From assembly GCF_004664715.2 (NCBI RefSeq), contig NC_051083.1:120842971-120906970 (forward strand): DNA of 64,000 bases, read 5' to 3'. This document shows positions 1 to 11,120 of this stretch, one piece after another. The DNA comes from Peromyscus leucopus. Lineage: Eukaryota > Chordata > Mammalia > Rodentia > Cricetidae. The notes below the pieces were generated by a model that was not told the origin of the DNA, ran no database searches, and worked only from the letters and a program-made list of their open reading frames with translations. The position numbers and the translations under genes are program-made. Position 1 is the first letter of the stretch. Every line of letters starts with the position of its first letter.

Positions 1-610
1 TGGCTAGCCTCAAGAGAAATGATAGCTGAATGAGTATTTCAGATCACTAGCTCAGAAGCAGAGCGTTGGCTCTGAGATGGAGGAATGAATGCCAAACTAG
101 TAGCTCATGGAGTATTAGATTGTGGAAGATTTCTTGGGATGCTCAGGAGTTTAACCTGCTCCTCAGGGGCCTTCCAATGGTTCTGCCCAGGGCATCCATC
201 AGCTCAGTTGATTACTGCAACTCACTCAATCCCAGGAAAATGTGTGTCCTGGGGAACAAATGGTTATTCCTTAACTCCAATCACAATTGAGAAAACAATT
301 GAACCAGTAAAGGGATGCTTGGAGGAGACAGGTGAGTCAAGAAAGTAAAACAGGGTTTGGAAAGAGCAGGAAAAAAGGACTTTGCATAAGTCACTTAACT
401 GGTGGTTTTGGTCAATAGAGGTGGCAGGGAGTTAAGGGGCTCTTTCATTAAACTGACTTGTCAATTTAGTGAAAATAGTCAGTTTGGTAAGCTTGTATGT
501 ACAGACCCAGGCATTGTTCTTTGACAGATGTTCTTTGAAAATCTGAATCCAATCTAGTTTGTCTGTCTAGTCCCCTGTACTGTATTGTGCCTGTCTATCT
601 TCATCTGTTT
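1..610. other. Unassigned single-copy-looking DNA
   Basis: No gene or recognisable repeat was seen. Two overlapping short frames between 66 and 348 have no start context, splice pattern or protein similarity that I recognise and are treated as chance. Confidence 0.5.
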
Positions 611-733
611 ATCTCTCTCTCTCTCTCATCTAACATTTTTTCTCTCTCTCTCTATATATATATACATTTATCTATCATTAATCTATTTTTCTTTCTATGA
701 ACATATATATATATATGTATATATATATATATC
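611..733. repeat. CT and AT microsatellite cluster
   Basis: Two short (CT)n runs (about 611-628 and 640-653) pass into (TA)n tracts (653-664 and 703-732). The AT tracts are self-complementary and could extrude as cruciforms. Confidence 0.9.
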
Positions 734-999
734 TACCAACCAATCTACTTATTGTTGTGGTTCAATAAATATTACTCCATTGCTTGCCATTCTGAAAATT
801 TGACTATTACCTATAATACCAAATTCAGCTTCTGGGTTTCAAGTGTATGTATGTGTTCTGTAGGAGGTTTTCTTAGTGATACCAATATACACAGAGTTTA
901 TATAGTTGAAATAAAACAATGCATACTTATTAATTCATATCTTGGACAGTTTCTATAAGAATACAAAATGATTTTTTTTATTTTCAGGCCATATTTTTT
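734..999. other. Unassigned AT-rich DNA
   Basis: AT-rich sequence without a recognisable gene or repeat. Confidence 0.5.
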
Positions 1000-1120
1000 T
1001 GTGTGTGTAGTTTTAAAAAAAATCTCATATATGAGTACTGCATTTATATCATTTCTCTTCCCCAGCTGCTCCCATTTCCTCCCTTGTTCCCTCTCAAATT
1101 CATAGCCTATTTTACTTTAA

Positions 1121-1160
<40 letters not shown>

Positions 1161-1310
1161 ACACCCTGCTGAGTCCATGTAGCATTGCTTATGTGTATAT
1201 AACTTTAGTGTGCTTTTAGGGCTGAACACTTGGTTTTTGGATATCCAATTAGGGGCCTTATCCTTGGGGAAGACTGATTCTCCAGGCTACTGTTTTGTAT
1301 ATGTGTGTGT
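1000..1310 (-). mobile_element. L1 (Lx-type) 3' UTR fragment
   Basis: The order of a pyrimidine-rich stretch, 'ctcaaattcatagcct', a (CA)n run at 1122-1163, 'ctgagtccatgtagcattgctt' cut short, and 'ggggaagactgattctcc' matches the reverse complement of rodent Lx 3' UTRs as I recall them. A B1 abuts its right end. Confidence 0.6.
1122..1163. repeat. (CA)n microsatellite
   Basis: About 17 CA units followed by an interrupted tail, inside the L1 3' UTR fragment, where rodent copies commonly carry CA runs. Confidence 0.9.
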
Positions 1311-1453
1311 TTGTTTGAGACAGGGTTTCTCTGTGTAGTCCTGGTTGTCCTGGAACTCACTCTGTAGAACAAGGCTGGCCTTGAACTCAGAGATCCACCT
1401 GCCTCTGCCTCCCATGTGCTAGGATTAAAGGTGTGCCACCACCGCTCAGCCCA
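1311..1453 (-). mobile_element. B1 SINE
   Basis: Reads on the plus strand as gagacagggtttctctgtg, then ggctggccttgaactcagag, then gctaggattaaaggtgtgcc. This is the reverse complement of B1 (7SL-derived) with its A-rich end at the left. Near full length and moderately diverged. Confidence 0.95.
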
Positions 1454-1956
1454 GGTTACATTTTTATTGAAGGATATCCATGCAAATTTTGTGTAAAAAT
1501 AATTACAGAATAATCAAACAGAATAGAATACTCTCTGATAGTTATTACTCAGTCACTGGGTTGTATATAAACATGCATCCCAAACTTGTATTTCTGTAAT
1601 GGTTAGATAGATGCAAGTAAGTATGCTGCTGCAATTTGGTCTAATCTACAATGCCTTATAGCACCTAGTTCTAAGTAAACACTTGTTAAAGTGTTCAATT
1701 ATTTTCATATTGCTTTGTATTGTCAGTTATACCATCAAAATAAAAGGAATCAAATATGTATAAATTCAAACCAAAATAGATCATCTGATGACCTTTCCAT
1801 TATGCTTTTATTTAATTTATTTGCTCAGGGGACTTTCAGGCTCAAGCATCTTTATTGCTTTAAGTCAGAACTGAGAACTACAAACTGGATTAGTCTGATA
1901 GAATGATGCCAGTGTTAAATAAATCATCCTGGAGCCGTGCCATTGCATCTTTACAG

Positions 1957-1957
<1 letters not shown>
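1454..1957. other. Unassigned AT-rich DNA
   Basis: No gene or confident repeat. The 71-codon frame at 1691-1906 is low-complexity chance coding. Confidence 0.5.

Positions 1958-2005
<48 letters not shown>
1958..2005. repeat. (TG)n microsatellite
   Basis: Uninterrupted run of about 24 TG units. Uninterrupted runs of this length are usually polymorphic and can adopt Z-DNA. Confidence 0.95.
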
Positions 2006-2006
<1 letters not shown>

Positions 2007-2389
2007 ATGATAGACAGTAAGCAAGAAACTTGAAGTTCAAATTGAAAGCAAAGGAATAGAGGAAAGTTTTCATTTTTCTCATTTTCAATTATACTCTTGA
2101 CATGGTATGAGTTTCATTTTATTTTTTATCATTTATTTATTTTTTTCTGGCTATGAATTTAAATACACACTCCTCTGAAATATGAATGCAACTGCGTATT
2201 TTACCTATAAGAATAAATGCAAACCATGAGCATTTCAATTTTTAAAGGCACTTAGAATCGAGTAAAGAATTGGAGTTTTAGAAACCAAAATAAGAATTCG
2301 TGTTTTCCAGCTGAGATAAAGCTTTCTGATGGATGGAATATATTATAGGTCCAAAAAGTGCAGTGGTGAGAATAAATAAAATAAATTGC
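2006..2389. other. Unassigned AT-rich DNA
   Basis: Repeat-poor AT-rich sequence leading into the CNE-like block. No gene seen. Confidence 0.5.
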
Positions 2390-2920
2390 TTCCAAATTGC
2401 TGAAACAGTGTAATACTCCTCAGTCTGATTGTTAACAAGCTGCTGTTAAGGTTGTTCTAGGACCATTCAAACTGTGAGTCTTGGCTTTCTCTCCCCCAGC
2501 GTTAGTGGCTATGCATCGTTTAATGAGAGCACGTTCATTAAATGTTTTGCTCTTTATAATTTCAGGCTGCTGGTGACGGGCAGAATTGTATTATAATAGA
2601 AAGTAGAAGTGGTTGGTATAAAACCACTCTTTTTTTTCACTCATCGGGAAAGACTGAGTAGCTCACTTATGGTTACGCTACCCAGGAGCACAGCTATTAG
2701 ACTTTTAACTCATTGAATTATGCTATTAGACATAGAACGATTATGCATTTCATTGATTTGTTAAAAGAAAATTTAAAACTACACGTTTGTATACTGAAGA
2801 TTACATGCCAGGCAGGAGAGTGCCGCAGCGGCTGCTTTCCATACACGAATGATTAGAAAGCATAACGAATCTGACTGCAATGGGAAGTTCTTTTCTGTCA
2901 GTATTAGCTTAGGTCCCTCT
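2390..2920. promoter_or_regulatory. Candidate conserved non-coding element
   Basis: This repeat-free block retains several CpGs in an otherwise CpG-poor window. It carries clustered homeodomain/POU-like words: ctatgcatcgtttaatgaga, acgttcattaaatg, attatgcatttcattgattt and atgattagaaagcataacg. That composition is typical of developmental enhancers. Conservation itself cannot be tested from one sequence, so this is an inference from texture and motifs. Confidence 0.4.
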
Positions 2921-3718
2921 GTATTTTTTCCTGTTTTTCTTCATGCTGTCCTTGGCTTGGAAAATCTGGAGATTCAGCCATTCCTGTGTCACCCATCTAG
3001 GTGAGCCAACCTACATGGTATCTTGTGCCTCCTCCTGATATGTCTTAGTTTGATCTATGATTTTATTAGGTGTTATTGTTTAGCTTAAACAGTTGGTACT
3101 TTGGGAAGTCTGTAGAAACCTTCAATGCATCATCCAATCAGGAATGACTGGGACAAACAGTGCTTGCTGAGCCACACAGTCCTATGTTTGCATATGTGAA
3201 AATTCAAAATGGATTTCAGACTTGATTAGAAGGAAAATCTTTGGAGCACACCGCTGCCGAGGCGGGGGGTGGGGGGGAGGGGAGGAGTGTAGAGAACAAC
3301 TGGAGAGATTTCTGTGAGAAAATCTACAAAGAGGGTTAACTTAAGGTGTGGAATGTTTATAATCTTTTGAAAGGGGCATTTGAAAGGTGACAAAGAGCCT
3401 GATACCTTATGGAGAAAACAGATGCTGATTACACATGAGTTCTGATTTTATAAGTAGTGAAGAACTGAATCAATCAGTTGGCTATTTTGAATTCATGATC
3501 TCAAACAACTGTTTTGGCTTTTCACCCCTACTCTGGCGGTGTCTAAAAGGAGAGTCTGGTGAGATAACCTTCAACACCACTGTTTAATCTCTCAGGTTTC
3601 AGGCTGATGGCCACAACTCAGAAGAGAGATGCAACTGTGTCCTCCAGACATTAGTGTGATTTTTTTTTTTACTTATTTTGTTGGCAATTCAGAGAAATAA
3701 AGCCAGGCAATTGAGCAG
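2921..3718. other. Unassigned DNA with a G-rich tract
   Basis: No gene or repeat recognised. A G-rich tract at 3261-3287 has several runs of three or more G and could form a G-quadruplex on the plus strand. Confidence 0.5.
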
Positions 3719-4068
3719 GACTGGGGAGATTGCTCACTGGATAAAATGCTTGCCACACAAGCCAGAGGACCTGAATTTAGATCTTTCACATCCATGTATA
3801 AAAAAGCAATTGTATAAAGTTATATAAAAAAGTAACAGTCTGTAACCATAGGGCTGCTGGGCTGGGGACAGGCAGACCCCTAGAGCTCAATGGCCAGACA
3901 GTCTACCCAAATCAATGAGTTCCAGACTCAGAGAGAAACCCTGTCACAAAAACAATAAGGGGGAGTGATAGAGGAAGACTCTCAGTGTTGACCTCTGGCC
4001 TTCACACATAGCTGCACATATGTACACACACCCCACTCATATGTGTACACACCCCACTCATGTGCATG
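3719..4068 (+). mobile_element. B4-type SINE (ID head fused to B1-like tail)
   Basis: The tRNA-derived head reads actggggagattgctcactg, then gcttgccacacaagccagag. It is followed by a diverged B1-like part (gagttccagactcagagaga, aaccctgtcacaaaaacaat) and the ending gacctctggccttcacaca. That order is the B4 layout. An A-rich insertion (tataaaaaagc) interrupts it. It ends in a CA run. Confidence 0.75.
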
Positions 4069-4069
4069 T

Positions 4070-4113
<44 letters not shown>

Positions 4114-4119
4114 AGAGAG
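4069..4119. repeat. (CA)n with short (GA)n tail
   Basis: About 20 CA units, then four to five GA units, forming the 3' tail of the B4-type SINE. Confidence 0.9.
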
Positions 4120-4887
4120 GCATATACAAGATTAGTTGATTGAGTAGGACAAAATAGCAATCGAAGCAACTATTTGAAGCAGTTGACTAGCTTCCTCCTT
4201 CTAGTTACTATCAGTTCTACTGATCCACATATTCCATCACAGTGTAAATCTGTAGTCTGACTATGAGGAATCCAGGTATCACATATAAAAACAGGACTTG
4301 AAACTGTAAGTCATGTTATTGACACAAATATTGACAACATAACGTAGCTGGCAGACTCGGACTGATTTAGGTTCTTTTGTTTGTTCCTGATTTCACAATC
4401 CTTTTGTGAAACTATCCAGGTGGTCCAGGTAACAGTCAGTTTGCTGATAATGAGCAAGACAGGTCTGGGATACAGAAACATTGAAAAAGAAAATTTCAAT
4501 AGAGTATGATACATAATACACAACTCTAGCACTGTGTAATCTAGCCAGGAAAGAGATTTCTCCTACAATTTGAAATTTACTTCTCTACATTTTGCAATTG
4601 AAATGTGTCATGCCTTCAGTACCAGGGTCTTACCGTCTAGTTATGGTGGGTAACCAAGGGCAATGGTAATAGCCTGTGCTGTTTCGGAGACTTCTGGGGC
4701 CTCAATGACCAATAACTCATTTGGGAGGGATCATATGCCTGACATTGTGATTTCCTGTGAAAAACCTATGATGCAGCACTGTCACCCATGCAGGATACCT
4801 CCAGTCAAACATCTTCCAATCTTTTTTACATTTTCTGTATTAACTTATTCACATATTGTGTAATGTATTCATACACATTGGATGGTT
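4120..4887. other. Unassigned DNA
   Basis: No gene or confident repeat. Three frames of 63-73 codons have no recognisable protein features. Confidence 0.5.
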
Positions 4888-5018
4888 TATGTGTAGAGGC
4901 CAGAAGACAATTAGTGAGAGTCAGTTCCCTCCTTGCACCCCATTGTAACTGGGTATTGAGTTCAGGTTATGAGGCTTGATGGCAAACATCTTTACCCACT
5001 GAACCATCTTTCCAGCCC
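4888..5018 (-). mobile_element. RSINE1/B4-family SINE
   Basis: Plus-strand reading: gtgtagaggccagaagacaa, then gggtattgagttcaggttat, then acccactgaaccatctttcc with 'agccc' at the end. This is the reverse complement of an RSINE1-like element with its tRNA-derived head at the right. Confidence 0.8.
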
Positions 5019-5408
5019 AAACTTCATTTAAAAAATTTTACTTTGCAATTGTATAAACTAGTGGAATTCTATAGCCTTTTTCAAAAAGTCTTAGGTTTGG
5101 TAATCTAACTCTTAAATCCCTCTCACCCCTTATCTACCCAACTGTATCCCTACTTAAACCTTTAACACTAATGTTTCCTCAATTCTTTCATATCACATTC
5201 AATTATATATTTTAATTTGGTTGTAAGATATTAGGTTTCTATATGTTTTTCATACACATTTTGTTTTGATTTATTCACTTTATCCCCTTGTTTCTTTCAT
5301 TTGCCCATTCTCCTCCTTAAACCCTTCTTCCTCTATTAACACCCTCTCTAGTTTTGTTTTGTCCATTTTTCTTCCTATCCCCCATCCATTAATGCATTTT
5401 TCTCCCAC
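5019..5408. other. Pyrimidine/AT-rich DNA, possibly old L1 3' UTR
   Basis: Pyrimidine-rich text (ctcctccttaaacccttctt) resembles minus-strand rodent L1 3' UTRs, but nothing is diagnostic enough to assign it. Confidence 0.3.
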
Positions 5409-5874
5409 GTATTAGTCAGTGTTCTGTAGAGGAAACAGAACTGAATGACTTGGGATTTATTAGAGTGGCTTACAGGCCATGATCCAGCCAGTCCAACAAT
5501 AGCTGTCTACTTATGGAAAGTCTAACATTTCAAAATGGTCGTTCAGTCCATGATGCTGGATGTCTCAGCTGGTCTTCAGGATCCTCCAGAATCCTGAAGA
5601 AGTGAACTCTAATGTCAGCAAAGGAATGGACCTAACAGCCAGAGGGAGGGAGGGCAAATGGGAAATGAGAGTAGGCATCCTTCTTCCACATCCTTGATAT
5701 AGGCTGCCAGAAGAAGGTGTGGCTCAGATTAGAGATGGATTTTCCCTCAAAAGATCTCTTTCCTGTGATTTCATTAAGAACCCTCCGCCACACATACACA
5801 GGTGTATCCAGCCAGTTGGGTTTTTAGATAATTCCAGATGTAGTCAAGTTGACACCAAGAATAGACATTACAAC
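5409..5874 (-). mobile_element. Rodent LTR-like repeat
   Basis: Begins gtattagtcagtgttctgta and passes through gctggatgtctcagctggtc and tcctgaagaagtgaactcta. It ends with gtagtcaagttgacaccaag and 'tagacattaca'. This is a widespread rodent LTR-like interspersed repeat. I do not assign a family name and the orientation is uncertain. Confidence 0.6.
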
Positions 5875-6142
5875 CCATAATGGGTCTTTTCAAGTTCCCT
5901 CACTTCTACATGTATTCTAAAATGAAACACATAAAAATATTCAAGGCTAGGGCCCTTTATAAAGGCAAACTGAGGGAGAAAAGACAGCCATGCCCTTCTC
6001 CAGCACTATATATGCGAGGTACACTACTGACCTGTAGGTATGCCATGGCTATTATGGATGTAGCCAATGACTTTCTGGTTGGATTTGTGGCATGCTTCAT
6101 AGGTGGAAATTCATGTCTGGTACTGTAAAACTGGTCAAAAGC

Positions 6143-6144
<2 letters not shown>
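5875..6144. other. Unassigned DNA
   Basis: No gene or repeat recognised. The 82-codon frame here reads as chance. Confidence 0.45.

Positions 6145-6191
<47 letters not shown>
6145..6191. repeat. (TG)n microsatellite
   Basis: About 23 uninterrupted TG units. It generates a Cys-Val repeat in a spurious 148-codon frame. Confidence 0.95.
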
Positions 6192-6193
<2 letters not shown>

Positions 6194-6361
6194 CTACTAT
6201 TTTTATTTTCCTAAATGGTCATTTTGCTAAATTGCTCTCTAAATATATGTCTATACCCATGAATCAATGCTGTTATCAACCTTTAGCCAATGGGCAATGG
6301 TTAATACACAGACTCATGATGGTCAAAGTTCAGCCACGAATAGGATACATAACATTCACAC

Positions 6362-6362
<1 letters not shown>
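6192..6362. other. Unassigned spacer between two microsatellites
   Basis: About 170 bases without a recognised element. Confidence 0.5.

Positions 6363-6427
<65 letters not shown>
6363..6427. repeat. (GA)n microsatellite
   Basis: About 32 perfect GA units. Purine-strand tracts of this type can form triplex (H-DNA). Confidence 0.95.
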
Positions 6428-6429
<2 letters not shown>

Positions 6430-6901
6430 TCTGAGAACATCAAGGGACTGTGGGCAGAGGCAGAAGGGGTAGAAAGAATGTTAGACTCAGAGTGCTGGAA
6501 AATGTCTCATGGACATGATACAGATATTGTACTTATGAACGCATTGTAGATGTGGTTACTTTCACAAGACTTGCACAAATCTAAGCCAGACAAACTTTGA
6601 GCATAGATAGGGCAGAGAAGTCCAATAAGCCCTACCTGAGGAGCTGCTTGTAGTTGATGGCTGCTAAAAGAAGGGGAGTCATTTTTTAGGGGTAAAGTCA
6701 TGGTTCCCCCACAATCCTCATATAGGCAGCACTAACTAGACTAAGTGGGAAATAAAAAGAGAAAACTACATGAAGTTGGGAGGGGGTACAAGGGAGCTGG
6801 ATGAAGAAAATGGAGCACATATATGATCAAAATATATTATATATGTATAAAAATTTCAAAAAATAAATAAAAGACTAAACAGATAAAGTAAAAAAAAAAT
6901 A
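6428..6901 (+). mobile_element. L1 (Lx-type) 3' UTR
   Basis: Contains the recognisable series ttactttcacaagacttgca, atagggcagagaagtcc, gtagttgatggctgctaaaa, cataggcagcactaacta-like text, tatgatcaaaatatattata, then aataaataaaag and an A-rich tail near 6900. This is the terminal part of a plus-strand rodent L1. The left limit is unclear because the GA run abuts it. Confidence 0.7.
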
Positions 6902-7548
6902 AACGTACAATTTTCTTTTCACTCTGAGAAAATGTCTTGCTTTATTTAATCTCTGGTTTCTCTGTACTTTGTCCCATCAGATGGTGCTTTGAAATTCCCA
7001 CATGTTCCAGCAGTATCACTTCCATGCTATGTGTCAGCACTTTACAAGCACTTGAAACCGAGTCTGGGAGCATACATGAAGGATTTCTCTGTGGCTAGTT
7101 CCACAAAGGAAATCAATTGTGTTCCAGCCCAGTGCCTGTGGGATGGCTTTGCTTTCAGAATGGCCACCCACTTGTGAAGTGCAAAAAGACCAACACAGGG
7201 CAGGGTGTCCAGCCACAGCTGCAAGCTGGGGTTATGCGTCCTTGTCTCTTACACCTGTATAGTGAGTGCAAGTAGTTCAACAGCCCCAGGCACAGCTTTC
7301 TGTTGAAGCACTGTACCATTCATTATTACTTCAGAAGCTACCAAGTGGGGTTGACAAAAAGAGATGGGGTGCCCTCATGCGTGCTAGAATGTAAGCTCCA
7401 GGAGCAATTTTGAAAAAGTGAAGACCTCTCATACAGTCAATGAAAACAGAACATATTGCCTTTGGCCTATTAGAAACAAATTGTGAATAAGATTATCTTC
7501 AGCAAAAGAAATTATTCCCTATATCTTTGAATTTCTGTATGTTCCCAT

Positions 7549-7550
<2 letters not shown>
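6902..7550. other. Unassigned DNA
   Basis: No gene or confident repeat. Frames of about 60 codons at 6989-7224 on both strands overlap each other and look like chance. Confidence 0.5.
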
Positions 7551-7604
<54 letters not shown>

Positions 7605-7672
7605 CATACACGCACACACTCACACACATGCGTGCACAGATTGAGAGTGAGAGAGAAAGAGAGAGATAGAGA
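7551..7672. repeat. (CA)n plus (GA)n compound microsatellite
   Basis: A perfect (CA)n of about 25 units (7552-7602) is followed by interrupted CA units and then GA-rich text (7642-7672). Confidence 0.9.
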
Positions 7673-8390
7673 GGGCAAGGGAACCTTGATGATTTGGCTT
7701 TCAGTAACTTCTTTCTGCAATCAACATATTGTTTAAATTATAACTTGATACGTGTACCCTAGCTATAATGTTGCTGATCCAAGTCCTGTCACATCTTCCA
7801 TCTAGTCTATCAGTAAATCCTATTCACTTCACTTTCAAACTGTAACCTGAGTCTGACAAATCATCAGGATCCCCATTCTGTTATCCTGATAGCCACTTCC
7901 TGGCTTATCCTTCCTGAGTTACTGTTATACTTCCCTGACTGGCACTCTTGTGTAGTCTATCTTGACTTCATGTAATCTATCTTATACAAAGCTTCCGGGG
8001 TTATTCTTTTGAAATACTGAGTTTACCATTACTTTGCTCAAAGTGTGCTGCTGTCTTCCCATTGTCCAAAGTACAAAGTAAATTATTTACAATGGCTTCC
8101 AGGACAATGTAATCTTCAATATACATAGTCTTCAGTGTTAACCTATCTGACTTACCTGTCTTGATGTTGGTCATGTCAAGCTCACACTTACTTAGCTCAG
8201 GGGCTTCATGCTAGTTGTTCTTTGGGGCTATTTGAAATCTGCTACCCACAGACTCCCCATCTCCTTATGGCTTATTTCCTCACTGTATCTGTTCTCAGCT
8301 CCAATGAACTTCTTCCTCTAAAACCTTTACAGCAACTTTTCTCTCCATTTTACATTTAGCCAAACACTTGTTAGTATGTTTGTTGTTGTT

Positions 8391-8575
8391 GCTTTTGGCT
8401 TTTTGAGACAGGGTTTCTCTGTGTAGCCCTGGCTGTCCTAGAACTCTTTCTGTAGACTAGGCTGACCTTGAACTCAGAGTTTTGCCTGCCTCTGTATCCT
8501 GAATGCTGGGATTAAAGGCGTGTACCACCACACCACCACCACACCACCACCACCACCACCACCACCACCACCAGG
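8391..8575 (-). mobile_element. B1 SINE with expanded ACC tail region
   Basis: Reverse-complement B1: ttgagacagggtttctctgt, tgaccttgaactcagagttt, atgctgggattaaaggcgtg. The 'accaccac' stretch near its 5' end has expanded into about 15 CAC/ACC triplets at 8526-8574. It lies inside the L2 fossil. Confidence 0.95.
8526..8574. repeat. (ACC)n trinucleotide repeat
   Basis: Interrupted then perfect CAC/ACC repeats, born from the 'caccacc' stretch of the B1. Confidence 0.9.
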
Positions 8576-8907
8576 CTTTGTTACTGGTTTGTTAATGTGT
8601 CATCCTTTATAGCTCCTGAAGTTTTCTTATTCTGTACATGTTATCTCCCTAAATCTCTCCTAGAGTGGACTTTTCTTTTTTGGAACATACATTTTATTAT
8701 TATTTTAAATAAAATGTTTATTTTTTGAGAATTCTGTGCATTTTCTAGAATGTACTTTCCTTGAAGACTGTGTATACTTTTGAAATGGCACCTAGTTTCT
8801 GACATATAATAGATATGTCATTGACACTGTTGAATGAATAAATGATTGCTTCATGAGTACTGTTAAACATAGAATTAATGCAAAAAATATATAATCTGTA
8901 TTAGGCA

Positions 8908-9335
8908 TTGTCTTAGACCATTTTGTATTGCTATAACAAAATACTGGATACTGGATAATGTATAAATATGAAGTTAATTTGTCTCATTATTATGTTGGCT
9001 GGAGGCTCTGAGAAGTATAGCACTGGTATCTTTGCAGATATTCTCTGGCTGTCATAATCTGCTGATAAAAAGAGTCACATGGTTGACATATCCAAGCATA
9101 TGGGGTAAACACTTGCTTTGTGAAGACTTGCTTTCACGAGATAAATCCAGCCATATGGTGCCTAACCCTCTCCTGAGAATCAAAATCTATTCACGAGAAT
9201 GGGCCAACCTATCACTTTTCAGTAGGCTGCTCTATCACTTCTACACCACTACATTGGGCACTTAGCTCCCAGCATATAAACATTTGGGGAACCAAGCACA
9301 GCTGAAGCATAGCATGAATGTGGATATGCTTCTGT
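8908..9335 (-). mobile_element. Ancient MaLR LTR (MST/MLT1-like)
   Basis: Plus-strand reading gives tattgctataacaaaatact, ggctggaggctctgagaagt, gggccaacctatcac, acattgggcacttagctccc and aaacatttggggaacc. This is the reverse complement of an MST/MLT1-type MaLR LTR. It is strongly diverged and has lost internal segments. Confidence 0.65.
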
Positions 9336-9541
9336 TTCAGACTAAGCATTTCCTCCATATCAGTGAAATATGCCAAATGACAAACAGTACTTGAACTTCA
9401 CTACTGATAAAAATATTTTTATTTTTTACAGCATGCCAAAAACTGTTAATATTATCCCTATGACCAATTGTTTTTCTCAAGGATAAATTTATTCAAATCT
9501 TAGCATAGTTTCATGTCCCTGAATTAGTCCTTCTCCCCCAC
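9336..9541. other. Unassigned AT-rich spacer
   Basis: No recognised feature. Confidence 0.5.
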
Positions 9542-11120
9542 CCAATTTAACTTTTTATTGATTCTTTGTAGATTTTGTGTCATAACTCTCAATCCCACTC
9601 TTCTCTCTATCCCTTCTCATCTGCCTTCTACCCTTGCAACCCCTCCCCCACCCAGGATAAAACAAGATAAAATTTAAAAGAAAAGAAAAAGAAAAAAGAA
9701 AAGAAAAACCTTGTCATGGAAGCTGTGAGTGTAATACAGTGAGTAACACAGTATACACGTTAGCCCATATATTATTACTTGCAAGTGTTCATTATATTAA
9801 GTCATTGGTTGGTTTGGTTTGAGGTCTCTGGTTTTTGCTACATCTTCAATACTGGGTCCTCAATGGGGCTCCTTTTGGGTATCTTGTTGTTGTCTGGTGT
9901 CATGGAGATTCTGAAACTTTGGATCTGCAGGACTGGCCCCTTCACATGCTCCAGCAGATCATAGATGGGCCAATTCATAGCCTGGTTCTGGGTCTCGGTG
10001 ATTGCTGTGTTGGTCAGACCACCAGCTCTCTCTCATCCTCAACACCAGGATGAGCTCTCCAACACTGCCCCAGCTAGCTTACCCTATGTAGTAAGCAGCA
10101 ATGGATGCAGCCACTTCTCCTGCACTCATGTCCTACACCAACCACCAAGGCCAGCTTTACTGTGTTGCCTAGGCAAGATGTTGCGTCCACTCTGTCCAGT
10201 GCTACAGCTGGTGAAAAGCAGGGCTGGCTCTCTTGCTCTAGTAATCTCAAGGACAGCTCTCCTACCTACCATAGGCTTGGAGGGGCTGCATGGTGTTTCT
10301 ATCCATTGCACATGCCATGGTAGATGAGGGGCAGGGCCCGATCTCGGTCTCTCAAGCTCACGTTCTTGGGACTGGCTCACCCATGCCTCCATCAATATGG
10401 TCATCTTTACTATGTTTCCCAGGTGAGGTAAAGGGCTCACTCTCTCTAGTGATGCACCTGGTGAGGGACAGGATCATCTCTCTCATCTGCTGCAGGTGGT
10501 AAGGGGTGAGGGGTATCTTTCCTTCTCCCTCACCGCCACACAGCAGACAAGGGGTACAGGACCAGCTCTGTCATTCTCAAGACCTCAGGGTAGGCTCCCC
10601 TGTGCCCCTACCTGCAGGTTCAGCACTACTGTGGTACCCAGGTGAGATGCAGGGCCTGCTCTCCTGAGTGCTGTAGGCAGTGAAAGGTGAGGAACAAGGG
10701 GGGCATCTCTCCCTCACCCATGCCACAGGACAAACAAGAAGTGGGGGTAGCTCTCCCAAGCTTGTGCCCTCGGGGTTGGCTCACCTTCCCTATCACCAGC
10801 AGGATCAGCTCTACTATCTTGTCCAGGTGGGGTGCAGGACCTGCTCTCCCTAGTACTGCAGCAGGTGAGATGCTGGGCCAGCTCACCAGCTCTCACGACT
10901 TCAGGGCCAGCTCTCCCACCTGACACAAGTAGTGAATGAGGGGAGAAGGATATCTCCCCCTTGTTCATGCCATCATATGGCAGATGAGGGGCAGGGCCAG
11001 ATCTCTCATGCTCACATTCTCAGGGCCAGCTCACTCATGTCCCTGTCAACAGGGTCAGCTCCCTAGTGTTGCACTTCTCCCGCCTGCTACAGGTGGTGAG
11101 GGTCGAGGGGTGAGGGCCCT
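9542..11120 (-). mobile_element. L1 (Lx-type) 3' UTR with GC-rich tandem region
   Basis: The left end, tttttattgattctttgtag then ttgtgtcataactctcaatc, is the reverse complement of a rodent L1 3' terminus. The sequence then runs through A-rich simple sequence (9665-9710) and 'ggtcctcaatggggctcctt' into a GC-rich region with imperfect tandem units. I recall similar repeats from rodent L1 3' UTRs. The right edge near 11115 is where the GC-rich text stops. Many 60-120 codon frames on both strands here reflect base composition, not genes. Confidence 0.7.
9965..11115. repeat. GC-rich imperfect tandem array
   Basis: Landmark phrases recur. 'actatgtttcccaggtgagg' and its variants occur near 10155, 10407, 10624 and 10809, so spacing falls from about 250 to 185 bases. 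'catctctccctcacccatgcc' in variant forms occurs near 10530, 10710 and 10955. Units are strongly diverged and of unequal length, suggesting old expansion inside the L1 3' UTR. Confidence 0.7.

Larger units (their letters stand above)
7760..8860 (+). mobile_element. LINE-2 fossil, split by a B1
   Basis: Text resembling L2: tactttgctcaaagtgtgct, ttcccattgtccaaagtaca, atggcttccaggacaatgta, then the L2-type 3' end cttgaagactgtgtatactt, acatataatagatatgtcat and ttgaatgaataaatg. About 0.9 kb of L2 survives, interrupted at 8391-8575 by a minus-strand B1. It is highly diverged, as expected for an element older than placental mammals. Confidence 0.65.

Noticed and set aside
6103..6549. 148-codon plus-strand open frame
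   Set aside because: It is created by a (TG)n run read as Cys-Val and a (GA)n run read as Arg-Glu, joined to L1 3' UTR. Not a gene.
9965..11115. Possible CRISPR-like repeat-spacer array
   Set aside because: Units are long, diverged and unequal without short exact repeats. The context is vertebrate L1 DNA.
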